Origin: Tsuneonella troitsensis
GTDB taxonomy: Bacteria; Pseudomonadota; Alphaproteobacteria; Sphingomonadales; Sphingomonadaceae
DNA length: 64,000 bases
NCBI RefSeq assembly: GCF_001441535.1
Contig: NZ_LMAU01000002.1
Coordinates: 1 to 64,000 of the forward strand
Reading direction: 5' to 3'
Part shown: one piece after another, positions 45,195-54,579 of the stretch
Layout of the letters: every line of letters starts with the position of its first letter
Numbering within the stretch: the stretch's first letter is position 1
Notes under the pieces: generated by a model
Database searches by the model: none
Told to the model about the DNA's origin: nothing
Seen by the model: the letters and a program-made list of their open reading frames with translations, nothing else
Program-made: the position numbers and the translations under genes

Positions 45195-46420
45195 AGCCGC
45201 TGGGTCCGATACCTGCCGGCTATGCGGCCAGGGACGGGCAGCTCGCGATCGGCGGGTTCACCGCGCGCGAGCTTGTCGCACAAGCAGGCGGGACGCCGCT
45301 GTTCGTCTATTCGCGCCAGATGCTCGACAGCCGCATGGCCGAACTGCGGGCGGCAATGCCCGAGCGGCTGGCGATCCACTACGCGGTCAAGGCGAACCCC
45401 TGGCATCCCGTGATCGAGCATATGAAGGGCCTGGCCGACGGCTTCGACATCGCATCCGGCGGAGAACTGACCAAGGTGCTCGATGCCGGTATCGATCCAT
45501 CGCTCGTCAGCTTCGCCGGGCCGGGCAAGCGCGATGCGGAGCTGGATGCCGCGATTGCCGCAGGGGTCACGATCAACCTGGAATCCGCTGCCGAGGCGGA
45601 ACGCGCCATTGCCATCGGCGAACGCTTGGAGATCCGTCCGCGGCTGGCGGTGCGGGTCAATCCCGATTTCGAGTTGCGCGGCAGCGGCATGAAGATGGGC
45701 GGCGGCGCAAAGCCGTTCGGGGTCGACGCCGATCGCGTGCCGGACCTCGTCCGCCGGATCGTGGCTTCCGGTGCCGACTGGCAGGGCTTGCACATCTTTA
45801 CCGGCAGCCAGGCACTCGACGCAGAGGCCATTGCCGAAACGCAGGGCAACGTCCTCGACCTTGCCGACCAGCTGACGCGGGAGATCGGGCACGGTCCGCT
45901 GCCCAAGCTGAACATGGGCGGCGGGATCGGCATTCCGTATTTTTCGGGTGACACGCCGGTCGACCTCGCGCTCATCGGCGCGCGGCTGGCCGAACGGTTC
46001 GCTCACCTTCCCGAAACGCTCGCGCACACCAGGCTGTGCATCGAACTGGGCCGATTCCTCGTCGGTGAGGCCGGGGTCTATCTGTGCGAGATCGTCGACC
46101 GCAAGGTCAGCCACGGGGAGACTTACCTCGTTACCGATGGCGGGCTCCATCACCAGCTTGCCGCCTCGGGCAATTTCGGCACGGTCGTCCGGCGGAACTA
46201 TCCGCTCGCCATCGCCACGCGGTTCGCGGACGAGCCGACCGAAGAGGCCAGCGTGGTAGGCTGCCTGTGCACCCCGCTCGACCGGCTGGCCGACAAGGCC
46301 ATGCTTCCCCACGCAGAAGTCGGCGATCTGGTCGCCGTGTTCTGCGCCGGAGCTTACGGCGCAAGCGCGTCTCCGGCTAACTTTTTGGGGCAGGGGCCCG
46401 CGCGCGAGTTGCTGGTTTAA
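45191..46420 (+). CDS. PLP-dependent decarboxylase, exosortase A-associated
   Basis: A 409-residue alanine-racemase-fold (type III) PLP enzyme related to diaminopimelate and ornithine decarboxylases (TIGR03099-like). The PLP lysine is in HYAVKANPWHPV, an active-site GGGIGIPYF and the CIELGRFLVGEAGVYL block are present. It should remove CO2 from an amino-acid-type substrate, possibly the one loaded by the ligase. It overlaps the ligase by 4 bases, so both act in one pathway. Confidence 0.92.
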   Translation: MKPLGPIPAGYAARDGQLAIGGFTARELVAQAGGTPLFVYSRQMLDSRMAELRAAMPERLAIHYAVKANPWHPVIEHMKGLADGFDIASGGELTKVLDAGIDPSLVSFAGPGKRDAELDAAIAAGVTINLESAAEAERAIAIGERLEIRPRLAVRVNPDFELRGSGMKMGGGAKPFGVDADRVPDLVRRIVASGADWQGLHIFTGSQALDAEAIAETQGNVLDLADQLTREIGHGPLPKLNMGGGIGIPYFSGDTPVDLALIGARLAERFAHLPETLAHTRLCIELGRFLVGEAGVYLCEIVDRKVSHGETYLVTDGGLHHQLAASGNFGTVVRRNYPLAIATRFADEPTEEASVVGCLCTPLDRLADKAMLPHAEVGDLVAVFCAGAYGASASPANFLGQGPARELLV

Positions 46421-46596
46421 CATTTTCGCGCGCGCCGTCCCGCGATGGGACTGCTCGGGTTAATGCGCTTCAAACCTAACGGTATGTTCACCAATTTAAA
46501 CGAGAAACCCGACAGTTACCCGCAACTGCGCGGTGTGCCGGGTCGCTCGCGGCTCACGCATCGCAACGGCGCTTCTTCGATTCCAAGGATGCTTCG

Positions 46597-47247
46597 ATGC
46601 CTGCCCATGGCCGCAACACGCTTTTCGCCACCACCGCGCTTGCCGCACTCGCCCTGACGGGTTGCGCTACGACCGGCGGAGCGGACACTCAGCTGCCGCC
46701 CGCCTCCTTCGTCTCGATGCAGGAAGGGCCGGGTGAGGATTACGTGATCGGCCCGCTCGACGAGCTGACGATCAGCGTATGGCGCAATCCGGAACTCAGC
46801 GCCGAAAAGATTCAGGTCCGTCCCGACGGCCGGATCACGACGCCATTGGTCAACGACCTGCCAGCCGTCGGAAAGACGCCGGCCATGCTGTCGGAGGATA
46901 TCCGCCAGCGTCTTTCACAGTACATCGAGGAACCCCTCGTCAGCGTGATCGTGACCAATTTCGCCGGCACGTTCAGCCAGCAGGTCCGGATCATCGGTGC
47001 GACGGAAAAGCCCGCGTCCATCCCGTTCCGCGCCAACATGACCGTGCTCGACGCGATGATCGCCGTGGGCGGGCTCAGCGAATTCGCCGCCGGCAACCGG
47101 GCGAAGCTGATCCGGTTCGACAAGCAGGCCGGCCGCCAGAGCGAATTCGACCTGCGCCTCGGCGATCTGCTCAAGAAGGGCGAGAGCAAGGCGAACGTGA
47201 TGCTCCAGCCCGGCGACGTGATCATCATTCCCGAAAGCATGTTCTGA
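46597..47247 (+). CDS. Polysaccharide export lipoprotein (Wza-type, XrtA)
   Basis: A 216-residue lipoprotein (lipobox LALTGC, Cys23) with a Poly_export domain (YVIGPLDELTISVWRNPELS) and a SLBB domain (about 115-165). It is the outer-membrane/periplasm secretin-like export component for XrtA exopolysaccharide (TIGR03027-like). The 176 bases upstream are AT-richer and probably hold the promoter of the export genes, though no clear -35/-10 is found. Confidence 0.93.
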   Translation: MPAHGRNTLFATTALAALALTGCATTGGADTQLPPASFVSMQEGPGEDYVIGPLDELTISVWRNPELSAEKIQVRPDGRITTPLVNDLPAVGKTPAMLSEDIRQRLSQYIEEPLVSVIVTNFAGTFSQQVRIIGATEKPASIPFRANMTVLDAMIAVGGLSEFAAGNRAKLIRFDKQAGRQSEFDLRLGDLLKKGESKANVMLQPGDVIIIPESMF

Positions 47248-47260
47248 AGGTCGCCCCGGC

Positions 47261-48763
47261 ATGAACGAGGTTTTCGAGGAACTGCGCGCCGCCGCGCACA
47301 CCGCCTGGGCCCGGCGCCGGCTGGTCCTGGGCGTGGCGTGGGGCGTCTGCCTGCTGGGCTGGATCGCCGTGGCGCTCATCCCGAACTCGTATGAATCCAA
47401 GGCGCGCATTTACGTCCAGCTCGACGATGTGTTGTCCGACCAGCTCAAGATCGCCAACGGCGGCGAGGATGAAATCCAGCGGGTCAAGAAGACGCTGGCG
47501 GGCGCGGTGAACCTCGAAAAGGTCATTCGCGGGACGGACCTGGGTCGGCAGATCGCCAGCCAGCGCGAAATGGAACGCGCCGTCGCCAAGCTCGCCGAAG
47601 ACGTGAAGGTCGAAAGCATCGAGGACAATCTGTTCACGATCACCGCCCATGTCGGCGAGCGCCACCTGTCCGATGCGGAGAACGCCCGGATGGCGCAAAC
47701 CGTCGTCCAGAAGCTGATCGACATTTTCCGCGAGGAGAACATCGCCGGAAATCGCGGAGAGGTAGCCGACACGGTGGTCTTCCTCGACCAGCAGCTCGAC
47801 CAGCGAAAGGCGGAACTGGAAGCGGCCGAAGCCAAGCTGTCGATCTTCGAGGCCGAGAACCCCGAACTCGTGGGCGGCTCGATTGCCATCGCGGGCCGCC
47901 TGTCGGGCACACGCCAGGAACTGCGCGGGGTCGAGGCCGATCTTGCCGCGGCGCAGAGCGCGCTTGCGGCGATCAGCGGTCAGCTCGCCGGCACGCCGCG
48001 CACGCTCGCCGGCGGTAACGGCGACGGTAGCGCACTGGGCCAGGCCCAGGGCCAGCTTGCCGGACTGCAGGCACGCGGCCTCACCGACAGCCACCCCGAT
48101 ATCGTGGCGCTGAAGCGCCAGATCGCGCTGCTGCAACGCAGTGGCGGCGGCGCGATCGCAGGCACCCCGAACCCGGCTTACAGCTCACTGGTATCGATCA
48201 AGGCGGAGCGCGAGGCGAACGTACAGGCACTCCTCGCCCGCAAGGCTGCACTGCAGTCCGAAATCTCCGGCGCGATGGCCGATCAGGCGAGCGAGCCGGC
48301 TGTCTCGGCAGAGGCCAACCGGATCAGCCGCGACTACGAAGTGCTCAAGCGGAAATACGACGAACTTCTGCAGAACCGGGAGGAAATGCGTCTGCGCGGG
48401 CAGGTCGAAAGCGAGCGGTCGAGCTTCAAGTTCAACGTCGTCGATCCCCCGACCACGCCGCGCCTTCCGGCATCGCCCAACCGTCCGCTGCTCCTGATCG
48501 GCGTTTTGATGGCGGGCGTAGCGGCAGGCATCGGAACGGTGTTCGCGCTGACGCAGTTGCGCTCGACCTTCGCGACCGCGGCCGGGCTTGAGCGCGCGCT
48601 CGACCTGCCGGTGCTCGGTACGATTTCCGAAACCCTGACCGAAAGCGGCAGGGCATTGCGGGCGAAGCGGATGAAGCTGTTCTACGCCGGCAGCGGGGCG
48701 CTCGCCGGGATGTGTGTGCTCCTGCTGGGGATCGAATTCGTCCAGCGCGGCATGATCGCGTGA
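47261..48763 (+). CDS. Polysaccharide chain-length determinant (XrtA)
   Basis: A 500-residue Wzz-type polysaccharide co-polymerase. Helices lie near residues 22-41 and 406-428, with a third around 466-485, and the long periplasmic region includes coiled coils (about 160-215 and 320-385). It is the XrtA-associated type (TIGR03007-like). It sets chain length together with the tyrosine autokinase encoded downstream, which is a separate protein here, not fused. Confidence 0.92.
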   Translation: MNEVFEELRAAAHTAWARRRLVLGVAWGVCLLGWIAVALIPNSYESKARIYVQLDDVLSDQLKIANGGEDEIQRVKKTLAGAVNLEKVIRGTDLGRQIASQREMERAVAKLAEDVKVESIEDNLFTITAHVGERHLSDAENARMAQTVVQKLIDIFREENIAGNRGEVADTVVFLDQQLDQRKAELEAAEAKLSIFEAENPELVGGSIAIAGRLSGTRQELRGVEADLAAAQSALAAISGQLAGTPRTLAGGNGDGSALGQAQGQLAGLQARGLTDSHPDIVALKRQIALLQRSGGGAIAGTPNPAYSSLVSIKAEREANVQALLARKAALQSEISGAMADQASEPAVSAEANRISRDYEVLKRKYDELLQNREEMRLRGQVESERSSFKFNVVDPPTTPRLPASPNRPLLLIGVLMAGVAAGIGTVFALTQLRSTFATAAGLERALDLPVLGTISETLTESGRALRAKRMKLFYAGSGALAGMCVLLLGIEFVQRGMIA

Positions 48764-48776
48764 GGGGGCGGGCAGG

Positions 48777-49805
48777 ATGACCGATCAGAGCAAGATTCCG
48801 CTTCCCGGCCAGCCCGGCGGCGAAGCCAGCGCAGAGGTTCCGCGCGAAAGTTCGCTGCTCGAGCGAGCCAGCGGGGCCTTCGGGCTGGATCCGTTCCGGC
48901 CCGCGCAGGTGCCTGTGCGGCTCGATCAGCCGCCGATGAAGCGGGCAAAGCCCCTGAACCGGGCAGACGCTGCCGCAGTGGCGGAAACCTCCGCGCCAAC
49001 CGACACATCGCTTCCGGTGGCGACCCGCCCGCGGGTCGTAGTGGCCCCCGACGTCATCGAACCCGGCGTGCGTCTGGACCGCAGCAAGGGCCACTCGATC
49101 AGCCGCGATCACCTGGCCGAACGCGGCCTCATCGTGCCCGAGGCAGGCGCGACCGCGCTGCTCGAGGAATTCCGCATCGTCAAACGCCAGCTCATCGCCG
49201 CGGCACAGGCCGCCGGAGATGCCGCCTCGCGCAGGGTTCTCGTATCCTCACCGCATTCCGGCGAAGGAAAGACCTTCTGCGCGGTGAACCTGGCGATCGC
49301 GATGGCGGGTGAGCGCGACGGCGAGGTGCTTCTCGTCGATGCAGACATCGCAAAGCCTTCGGTCCTGACTTCTTTGGGGCTGCCGCCTGGACCGGGGTTC
49401 CTCGACGCACTGTCGGACCCTTCGATCCGGGTCGAGGATCTGGTGATGGCCACCGATATTCCGGGCTTGTTCGTGCTCCCTGCAGGCCGGCAGACGACCA
49501 AGGACAGCGAATACCTGGCCAGCGCCCGCACGGCCGAAGTGCTGGACCGGCTCACGCGCGGCGCGCCGGGGCGCATGGTCGTGTTGGACAGTCCCCCTGC
49601 ACTTGCGGCATCGCCTGCCGCCGAACTCGCCAAGCATGTCGGCCAGACTCTGCTGGTTGCCCGCGCCGATCGGACCGGTCGGAGCGCGCTGGAGGATGCG
49701 GTGCAGCTTCTGGGTGCGTGTCCCGACATCAAGCTCCTTCTCAACGCTGCCCACTTCAGTCCCAGCGGCCGGACCTTCGGCACCTATTACGGTCAAAAGG
49801 CATAG
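48777..49805 (+). CDS. XrtA-associated tyrosine autokinase
   Basis: A 342-residue CpsD/CapB-type BY-kinase (TIGR03018-like). Walker A is SSPHSGEGKT (158-167), Walker A' VLLVDADIAKP and Walker B MVVLDSPP. The first 120 residues are a variable, Pro/Arg-rich lead. The end (GTYYGQKA) has a tyrosine pair, fewer than in classical Tyr-rich tails. It works with the chain-length protein to control polymerisation. Confidence 0.92.
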   Translation: MTDQSKIPLPGQPGGEASAEVPRESSLLERASGAFGLDPFRPAQVPVRLDQPPMKRAKPLNRADAAAVAETSAPTDTSLPVATRPRVVVAPDVIEPGVRLDRSKGHSISRDHLAERGLIVPEAGATALLEEFRIVKRQLIAAAQAAGDAASRRVLVSSPHSGEGKTFCAVNLAIAMAGERDGEVLLVDADIAKPSVLTSLGLPPGPGFLDALSDPSIRVEDLVMATDIPGLFVLPAGRQTTKDSEYLASARTAEVLDRLTRGAPGRMVVLDSPPALAASPAAELAKHVGQTLLVARADRTGRSALEDAVQLLGACPDIKLLLNAAHFSPSGRTFGTYYGQKA

Positions 49806-49809
49806 CGGC

Positions 49810-51432
49810 GTGATCCGACTTGCCATCCTTCTGGCCGGCGCCTCGGCATCGCTTGCGGTTCCCGCGCACGCCCAGGATTCCGGCCGCGGCGACCGCCGCA
49901 AGGCCGTGGTCGTGGCGCCCTACATCGAAGCGAACCAGGTTCTCGCCGCGGAGATCTCTCCCGGCGACGACGTGGTGACCTATACGCAGGTGGCTACGGG
50001 CGTGGACGTCAGCGTGCAGGGGCGCAACAACGGCGGTTCGGCATCGATCCGCTACGAACGCACAATCGGCTACGACGATGCGGTATCCGACAGTTCCAGT
50101 CTCAGCGGCATTGCCCGCGGCTATGCCAGCATCGTCCCGCGCGCATTGACGGTCGAGGCCGGCGCACTCGCCACCCGCACCCGTGTCGACGGCAACGGCG
50201 GTGCCACCCTGACGGCTCCCCGCCAGGACCAGTCCGAAAGTCGGATCTATTCCGTCTATGCCGGGCCCAATGTCCACACGAGTGTGGGCGATGCGGAAGT
50301 GAACGCGAATTACCGCATCGGGTACACCCGGGCCGAAGCGCCGGATGCGATCAGCAACGCGCCGGGTGCCGCCCGCGTCGACCTGTTCGACGAAAGCGTG
50401 GTCCAGCGGGCAGGCGCACACGTCGGTCTCAGGCCGGGCGCACCTTTGCCGGTCGGCGTCGGGATCGGCGGCGGAATCTACCAGGAAGACACCTCGAACC
50501 TCGATAGCCGCGTGCGCGACATGCACGTGCGCGGCGACGTGACCGTGCCGCTCGGCCCGAGCCTCGCGCTGGTCGGAGGCGTCGGATACGAAGACGTCGA
50601 GATTTCGAACCGCGATGCCCTGCGCGATGCGGCCGGCAATCCCGTGATCCGTGCGGATGGCCGGTTCGTCACCGACGAAAGCGGTCCGCGACGCATCGCT
50701 TACGACGTATCGGGCCTGATCTGGGACGTCGGCGTGGTCTGGCGTCCGTCGCGCCGCACGGCTGCAGAGGCGCACATCGGCCGCCGGTACGATTCGACGA
50801 CCTATTACGGCAGCTTCGCATGGGCACCCGACAGCCGCAGTTCGGTGAACCTGTCGGTCTATGACGGGATCACGGGGTTCGGCGGGCAGTTGACCAACGC
50901 GCTGGCTTCGCTGCCGACCGATTTCGCCGCGATCCGCAATCCGGTGACCGGCGATCTCGACGAGTGCGTCAGCAGCGTGGAGGGCGGCAACTGCCTGACC
51001 GGCGTGCTCGGTTCGGTACGCTCGTCGGTGTTTCGCGGGCGCGGCGTCTCGCTCAGCTATTCGCGGCAGATCGGCCGGATGAGCGGCGGGTTCGGCGCAG
51101 GCTACGACCGGCGCACATTCATCGGCGCGCCCGGCACCGTGCTGGCCGCGGCGAACGGAATCGTCGACGAAAGTTATTGGCTGGCGAGTTACCTCAGCGG
51201 CCAACTCGGCCCACGCGATTCCTTCAGCGTCAATTCCCGTGTCCAGTGGCTCAAGAGCGGGTTCGCCGGCGCCGGAGACGCGACCGTGATGGGCGCTGCC
51301 GCCGCCTATCGCCGCTACCTCCTCGAAGGCCTCTCGGCCAACGCCGCAGTCAGCCTCGACCGCCTCGACAGCGATGCCGGGCGCGACCTTTCGACCGCCG
51401 CAGCCCTGCTGGGCCTCCGGTACGATTTTTGA
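49810..51432 (+). CDS. XrtA-associated outer-membrane beta-barrel protein
   Basis: A 540-residue exported protein starting from a GTG 5 bases after the kinase stop, with a signal peptide (1-20, cleavage at AHAQDS). The mature part is built of alternating aromatic/hydrophobic strands and ends in LLGLRYDF, a typical C-terminal phenylalanine signal for outer-membrane barrels. It matches the TIGR03016-like outer-membrane proteins of exosortase A clusters, thought to form the export pore or anchor. Confidence 0.85.
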   Translation: MIRLAILLAGASASLAVPAHAQDSGRGDRRKAVVVAPYIEANQVLAAEISPGDDVVTYTQVATGVDVSVQGRNNGGSASIRYERTIGYDDAVSDSSSLSGIARGYASIVPRALTVEAGALATRTRVDGNGGATLTAPRQDQSESRIYSVYAGPNVHTSVGDAEVNANYRIGYTRAEAPDAISNAPGAARVDLFDESVVQRAGAHVGLRPGAPLPVGVGIGGGIYQEDTSNLDSRVRDMHVRGDVTVPLGPSLALVGGVGYEDVEISNRDALRDAAGNPVIRADGRFVTDESGPRRIAYDVSGLIWDVGVVWRPSRRTAAEAHIGRRYDSTTYYGSFAWAPDSRSSVNLSVYDGITGFGGQLTNALASLPTDFAAIRNPVTGDLDECVSSVEGGNCLTGVLGSVRSSVFRGRGVSLSYSRQIGRMSGGFGAGYDRRTFIGAPGTVLAAANGIVDESYWLASYLSGQLGPRDSFSVNSRVQWLKSGFAGAGDATVMGAAAAYRRYLLEGLSANAAVSLDRLDSDAGRDLSTAAALLGLRYDF

Positions 51433-51462
51433 CGTCCGGAACGGAAAACTGAGAGACAGACG

Positions 51463-52623
51463 ATGTTCGACGATTTCTACGGTCTCACCGCTCGGCCTTT
51501 CCAGCTGACGCCCGATCCGAATTTCTATTTCGAGAGCGGGACGCATCGCAAGGCGCTGAGCTATCTCGGTTACGGCCTTGCCCAGGGCGAAGGCTTCATC
51601 GTCATCACCGGCGAGGTCGGCGCGGGCAAGTCCACGCTGGTCGCGCACCTGATGCGCAAGGTCGATCCGCGCGAACTGACCGTCGGCCAGATCGTGACCA
51701 GCAACCTCGACGGTGAGGAGATGATACACGTCGCCGCGCAGGCTTTCGGGATCGAGGTCGAAGGTCGCGACAAGGCTGCCACGCTGGGCGCGATCGAGGC
51801 GTTCCTGCAGGACGAAGCGCGGGCGGGCCGCCGCTGCCTGCTGGTGGTCGACGAATCGCAAAACCTCAGCGTCGAGGCGCTCGAGGAACTGCGGATGCTG
51901 TCGAACTTCCAGCTCGGCGCGCACCCGTTGCTGCAGACGCTGCTGCTGGGCCAGCCCGAGTTCAAGCAGGTGCTGGCCGAACACGAACAACTCGAACAGC
52001 TCCGTCAACGCGTGATCGCCGCGCACCACCTCGAAGCGATGGAAGCGTCGGAGATCGCGCCTTACGTCACCCACCGCCTGCAATGCGTGGGCTGGCAGGG
52101 CAACCCGGCGTTCGACCAGCGGGTGTTCGCCCAGCTTCATGAGGCCACCGGGGGCATTCCGCGCCGGATCAACCAGATGATGAGCCGGCTTCTGCTTCTG
52201 GGCGCGGTGGAACAGCGCACGCGGATCGACGCTCTGATGCTGGCCTCGGTCCGCCGCGAAATGGAAAGCGAAAGCACGTCCGCCGTGGCGCCCGCGCGCA
52301 AGGTCGCGCCGGTCGATGCCGTGCCTGCGCCAGGGCCGATCAAGCACGCTTTCGCATCTGCACCGACCGTCTCTTCCAGCGCTGCCGCACCTGGCGCAGT
52401 CGAGGCGCTGCTGGTCGAACGGGACGCGCAGATCGCCGCGTTGCGCCAGGCGGTTGCCGAACTGCGCGACGCGCGCCCGGCGGTTCCTGCCGAGGCTGGC
52501 ATCTGGACCGATCGCATCGCATCGCTCGAAGCGCGCATCGACGAGCAGGACCAGGCGGTTCGCCACGTGCTGACGCTGCTGATCGAATGGTTCGAGGAAG
52601 AAGCGCCGCGCGTCGCGGCATGA
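51463..52623 (+). CDS. XrtA-associated AAA ATPase (ExeA/GspA-like)
   Basis: A 386-residue ATPase of the TIGR03015/ExeA type. The N-terminal FDDFYGLTARPFQLTPDPNFYF motif is hallmark, Walker A is GEVGAGKST (50-58), and Walker B is CLLVVDESQNL. After residue about 265 comes a Pro/Ala linker and a C-terminal coiled-coil. It lies between the barrel and deacetylase genes and is likely coupled to assembly of the polysaccharide export machine. Confidence 0.92.
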   Translation: MFDDFYGLTARPFQLTPDPNFYFESGTHRKALSYLGYGLAQGEGFIVITGEVGAGKSTLVAHLMRKVDPRELTVGQIVTSNLDGEEMIHVAAQAFGIEVEGRDKAATLGAIEAFLQDEARAGRRCLLVVDESQNLSVEALEELRMLSNFQLGAHPLLQTLLLGQPEFKQVLAEHEQLEQLRQRVIAAHHLEAMEASEIAPYVTHRLQCVGWQGNPAFDQRVFAQLHEATGGIPRRINQMMSRLLLLGAVEQRTRIDALMLASVRREMESESTSAVAPARKVAPVDAVPAPGPIKHAFASAPTVSSSAAAPGAVEALLVERDAQIAALRQAVAELRDARPAVPAEAGIWTDRIASLEARIDEQDQAVRHVLTLLIEWFEEEAPRVAA

Positions 52624-52636
52624 GGAGACTGCCGCC

Positions 52637-53524
52637 ATGGCGGTCCTGACCGTCCCGCACCGCCCGATCGTCAACGGCCTGTCCGTCGACGTCGAAGACT
52701 GGTTCCAGGTCGGCGCGTTCGAGAACACGATCGCGCGGGACACATGGGACCGGCTTCCGTTGCGCGTGTCGGACAATGTCCTGCGTATCCTCGACCTGTT
52801 CGCTGAAGCCGATGCGAAGGCGACCTTCTTCACGCTGGGCTGGGTGGCGCAGCGCAACCCCTTGCTCATGCGCCGCATCGCCGATGCGGGCCACGAGATT
52901 GCCAGCCACGGTTGGGACCACGCGCGCGTCCACACGCTCGACCGGGCGAGCTTCGCCGCGGACATCGCGAAGGCGCGCGAGGTGTTGCAGGATGTGTCGG
53001 GCGCGGCGGTCACCGGCTACCGCGCGCCGAGCTTCTCGATCGACCAGCGCACGCCGTGGGCCTATCTCGAACTAGCGGAGCAGGGCTATGCCTACAGCTC
53101 TTCGGTCGCTCCGGTTGCGCACGATCACTACGGCTGGCGGGAGGCGCCGCGCTTCGCCTTCCACCCGCTGCCGCATAGCCCGCTGGTCGAAATCCCCGTC
53201 ACCACGGCGATGCTCGGCGGGCGGCGGGTAGCGGCGGGCGGCGGCGGCTTCTTCCGCGTGTTGCCATACGCCTTCAGCCGATGGGCGATCCGCCAAGTGA
53301 ACCGCGTGGAGCAGCGCCCGGCGGTGTTCTATTTCCACCCTTGGGAAATCGATCCGCAGCAGCCCCGCGTGGCAGGTGCGCCGATGCGGTCGAGGCTTCG
53401 GCACTACACCGGACTCGATCAGATGGCGGACAAGCTGCGCGCGCTGGTCGGCGAATTCGCGTGGGGCCGGATGGACGTGATCGCCCATCGTGAGGCTGCG
53501 CGCGCGTCGAGCCTTGCGGCATGA
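52637..53524 (+). CDS. XrtA-associated polysaccharide deacetylase
   Basis: A 295-residue NodB-fold (CE4) deacetylase of the DUF3473/TIGR03006 type. The metal and catalytic motifs are SVDVEDWFQV, EIASHGWDHARVH and TGYRAPSFSID; the C-terminal DUF3473 part includes FYFHPWEIDPQQPR. There is no signal peptide, so it may work at the inner face or be exported through another route. The stop overlaps the FemAB gene by 4 bases. Confidence 0.93.
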   Translation: MAVLTVPHRPIVNGLSVDVEDWFQVGAFENTIARDTWDRLPLRVSDNVLRILDLFAEADAKATFFTLGWVAQRNPLLMRRIADAGHEIASHGWDHARVHTLDRASFAADIAKAREVLQDVSGAAVTGYRAPSFSIDQRTPWAYLELAEQGYAYSSSVAPVAHDHYGWREAPRFAFHPLPHSPLVEIPVTTAMLGGRRVAAGGGGFFRVLPYAFSRWAIRQVNRVEQRPAVFYFHPWEIDPQQPRVAGAPMRSRLRHYTGLDQMADKLRALVGEFAWGRMDVIAHREAARASSLAA

Positions 53525-54579
53525 ACGCGCCGTTCGCCTTGCCGGGACTAGCGATCGCGCTGGCCGATCTGCGCGATCCCAACGAGGTGAGCCGGATCGA
53601 GGGATTCGTCGCGGAAATGGGCGGCACGCCGTTTCATCGACCAGCGTGGCTGCACGCGGTCGAGCGCGGAACCGGCCAGCGTGCTGTCGGCCTGGCTGTC
53701 ATCAGGCACGGTTCGGTGACCGGGTGGTTGCCGCTGACCGAAGTGCACTCGCCGCTATTCCCGCGGGCACTGGTGTCGAGCGGATTCGCGGTCGGCGGCG
53801 GGCCGCTTTGCGTCGACGGTTCGACCGCCGTCGATCTGTGCCGCGCGGCGACCGAACTCGCGGCCCGGCGATCGTGCGCCTCGGTCGAACTTCGCGGCGG
53901 CGATGCGCCTGCCGACTGGGCGGTGCGCACGGACAGCCATGCCGGTTTCCTGGCGCCGCTTGCCGCGGACGACGAAAGCCAGCTTCTCGCCATTCCGCGC
54001 AAGCAGCGCGCCGAGGTCCGCAAGGGGCTGGAGCGCGATTTCACGATCGAAGTCGGCAGCGGCGAACGGGACAGGGCGGCGCATCACGCCGTTTATGCCG
54101 AGAGCGTCCGCAATCTGGGCACCCCGGTCTTTCCGCGCAGCCTGTTCGATGCCGTGCTCGATACGCTCGACGCGGATATCCTGACCCTGCGCCTCGCGGG
54201 CGAACCGGTAGCCAGCGTCCTCAGCCTGTACCATGAGGACGCGGTCATGCCCTATTGGGGCGGTGGCACCTTCGCGGCGCGCGCGACCCGTGCGAACGAG
54301 CGGATGTATTTCGAGCTGATGCGCCATGCCCGTGCGCGTGGTTGCCACACGTTCGATTTCGGCCGCTCGAAGACGGGCAGCGGCGCCTTCGCCTACAAGA
54401 AGAACTGGGGTTTCGAACCGCAGCCGCTGGCCTACGCAACCTGGACGGCTTGCGGCGCTTCGGCTCGTGACGTCGATCCGAACAGCGCGGCCCACGCTGC
54501 GAAGATCGCGCTGTGGAAGCGGATGCCGTTGGGGCTCGCCAACCGGCTTGGGCCGGTCATCGCGCGCGGGCTGGCGTGA
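53521..54579 (+). CDS. XrtA-associated FemAB-family protein
   Basis: A 352-residue FemAB/GNAT-type protein of the exosortase cluster (TIGR03019-like). Signatures include GTPFHRPAWLHAVERGTGQ, IPRKQRAEVRKGLE and the C-terminal FGRSKTGSGAFAYKKNWGFEPQPL core. It probably transfers an amino acid or acyl group to the sugar polymer or lipid carrier. Overlaps of 4 bases with the deacetylase and one base with the glycosyltransferase show one message. Confidence 0.92.
   Translation: MNAPFALPGLAIALADLRDPNEVSRIEGFVAEMGGTPFHRPAWLHAVERGTGQRAVGLAVIRHGSVTGWLPLTEVHSPLFPRALVSSGFAVGGGPLCVDGSTAVDLCRAATELAARRSCASVELRGGDAPADWAVRTDSHAGFLAPLAADDESQLLAIPRKQRAEVRKGLERDFTIEVGSGERDRAAHHAVYAESVRNLGTPVFPRSLFDAVLDTLDADILTLRLAGEPVASVLSLYHEDAVMPYWGGGTFAARATRANERMYFELMRHARARGCHTFDFGRSKTGSGAFAYKKNWGFEPQPLAYATWTACGASARDVDPNSAAHAAKIALWKRMPLGLANRLGPVIARGLA

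Noticed and set aside
49756-53013. A 1085-codon open frame on the minus strand opposite the barrel, ATPase and deacetylase genes
   Set aside because: It runs antisense to three genes with clear family motifs, shows no domain of its own and is Arg/Ala/Gly-rich as expected for a shadow in high-GC DNA.
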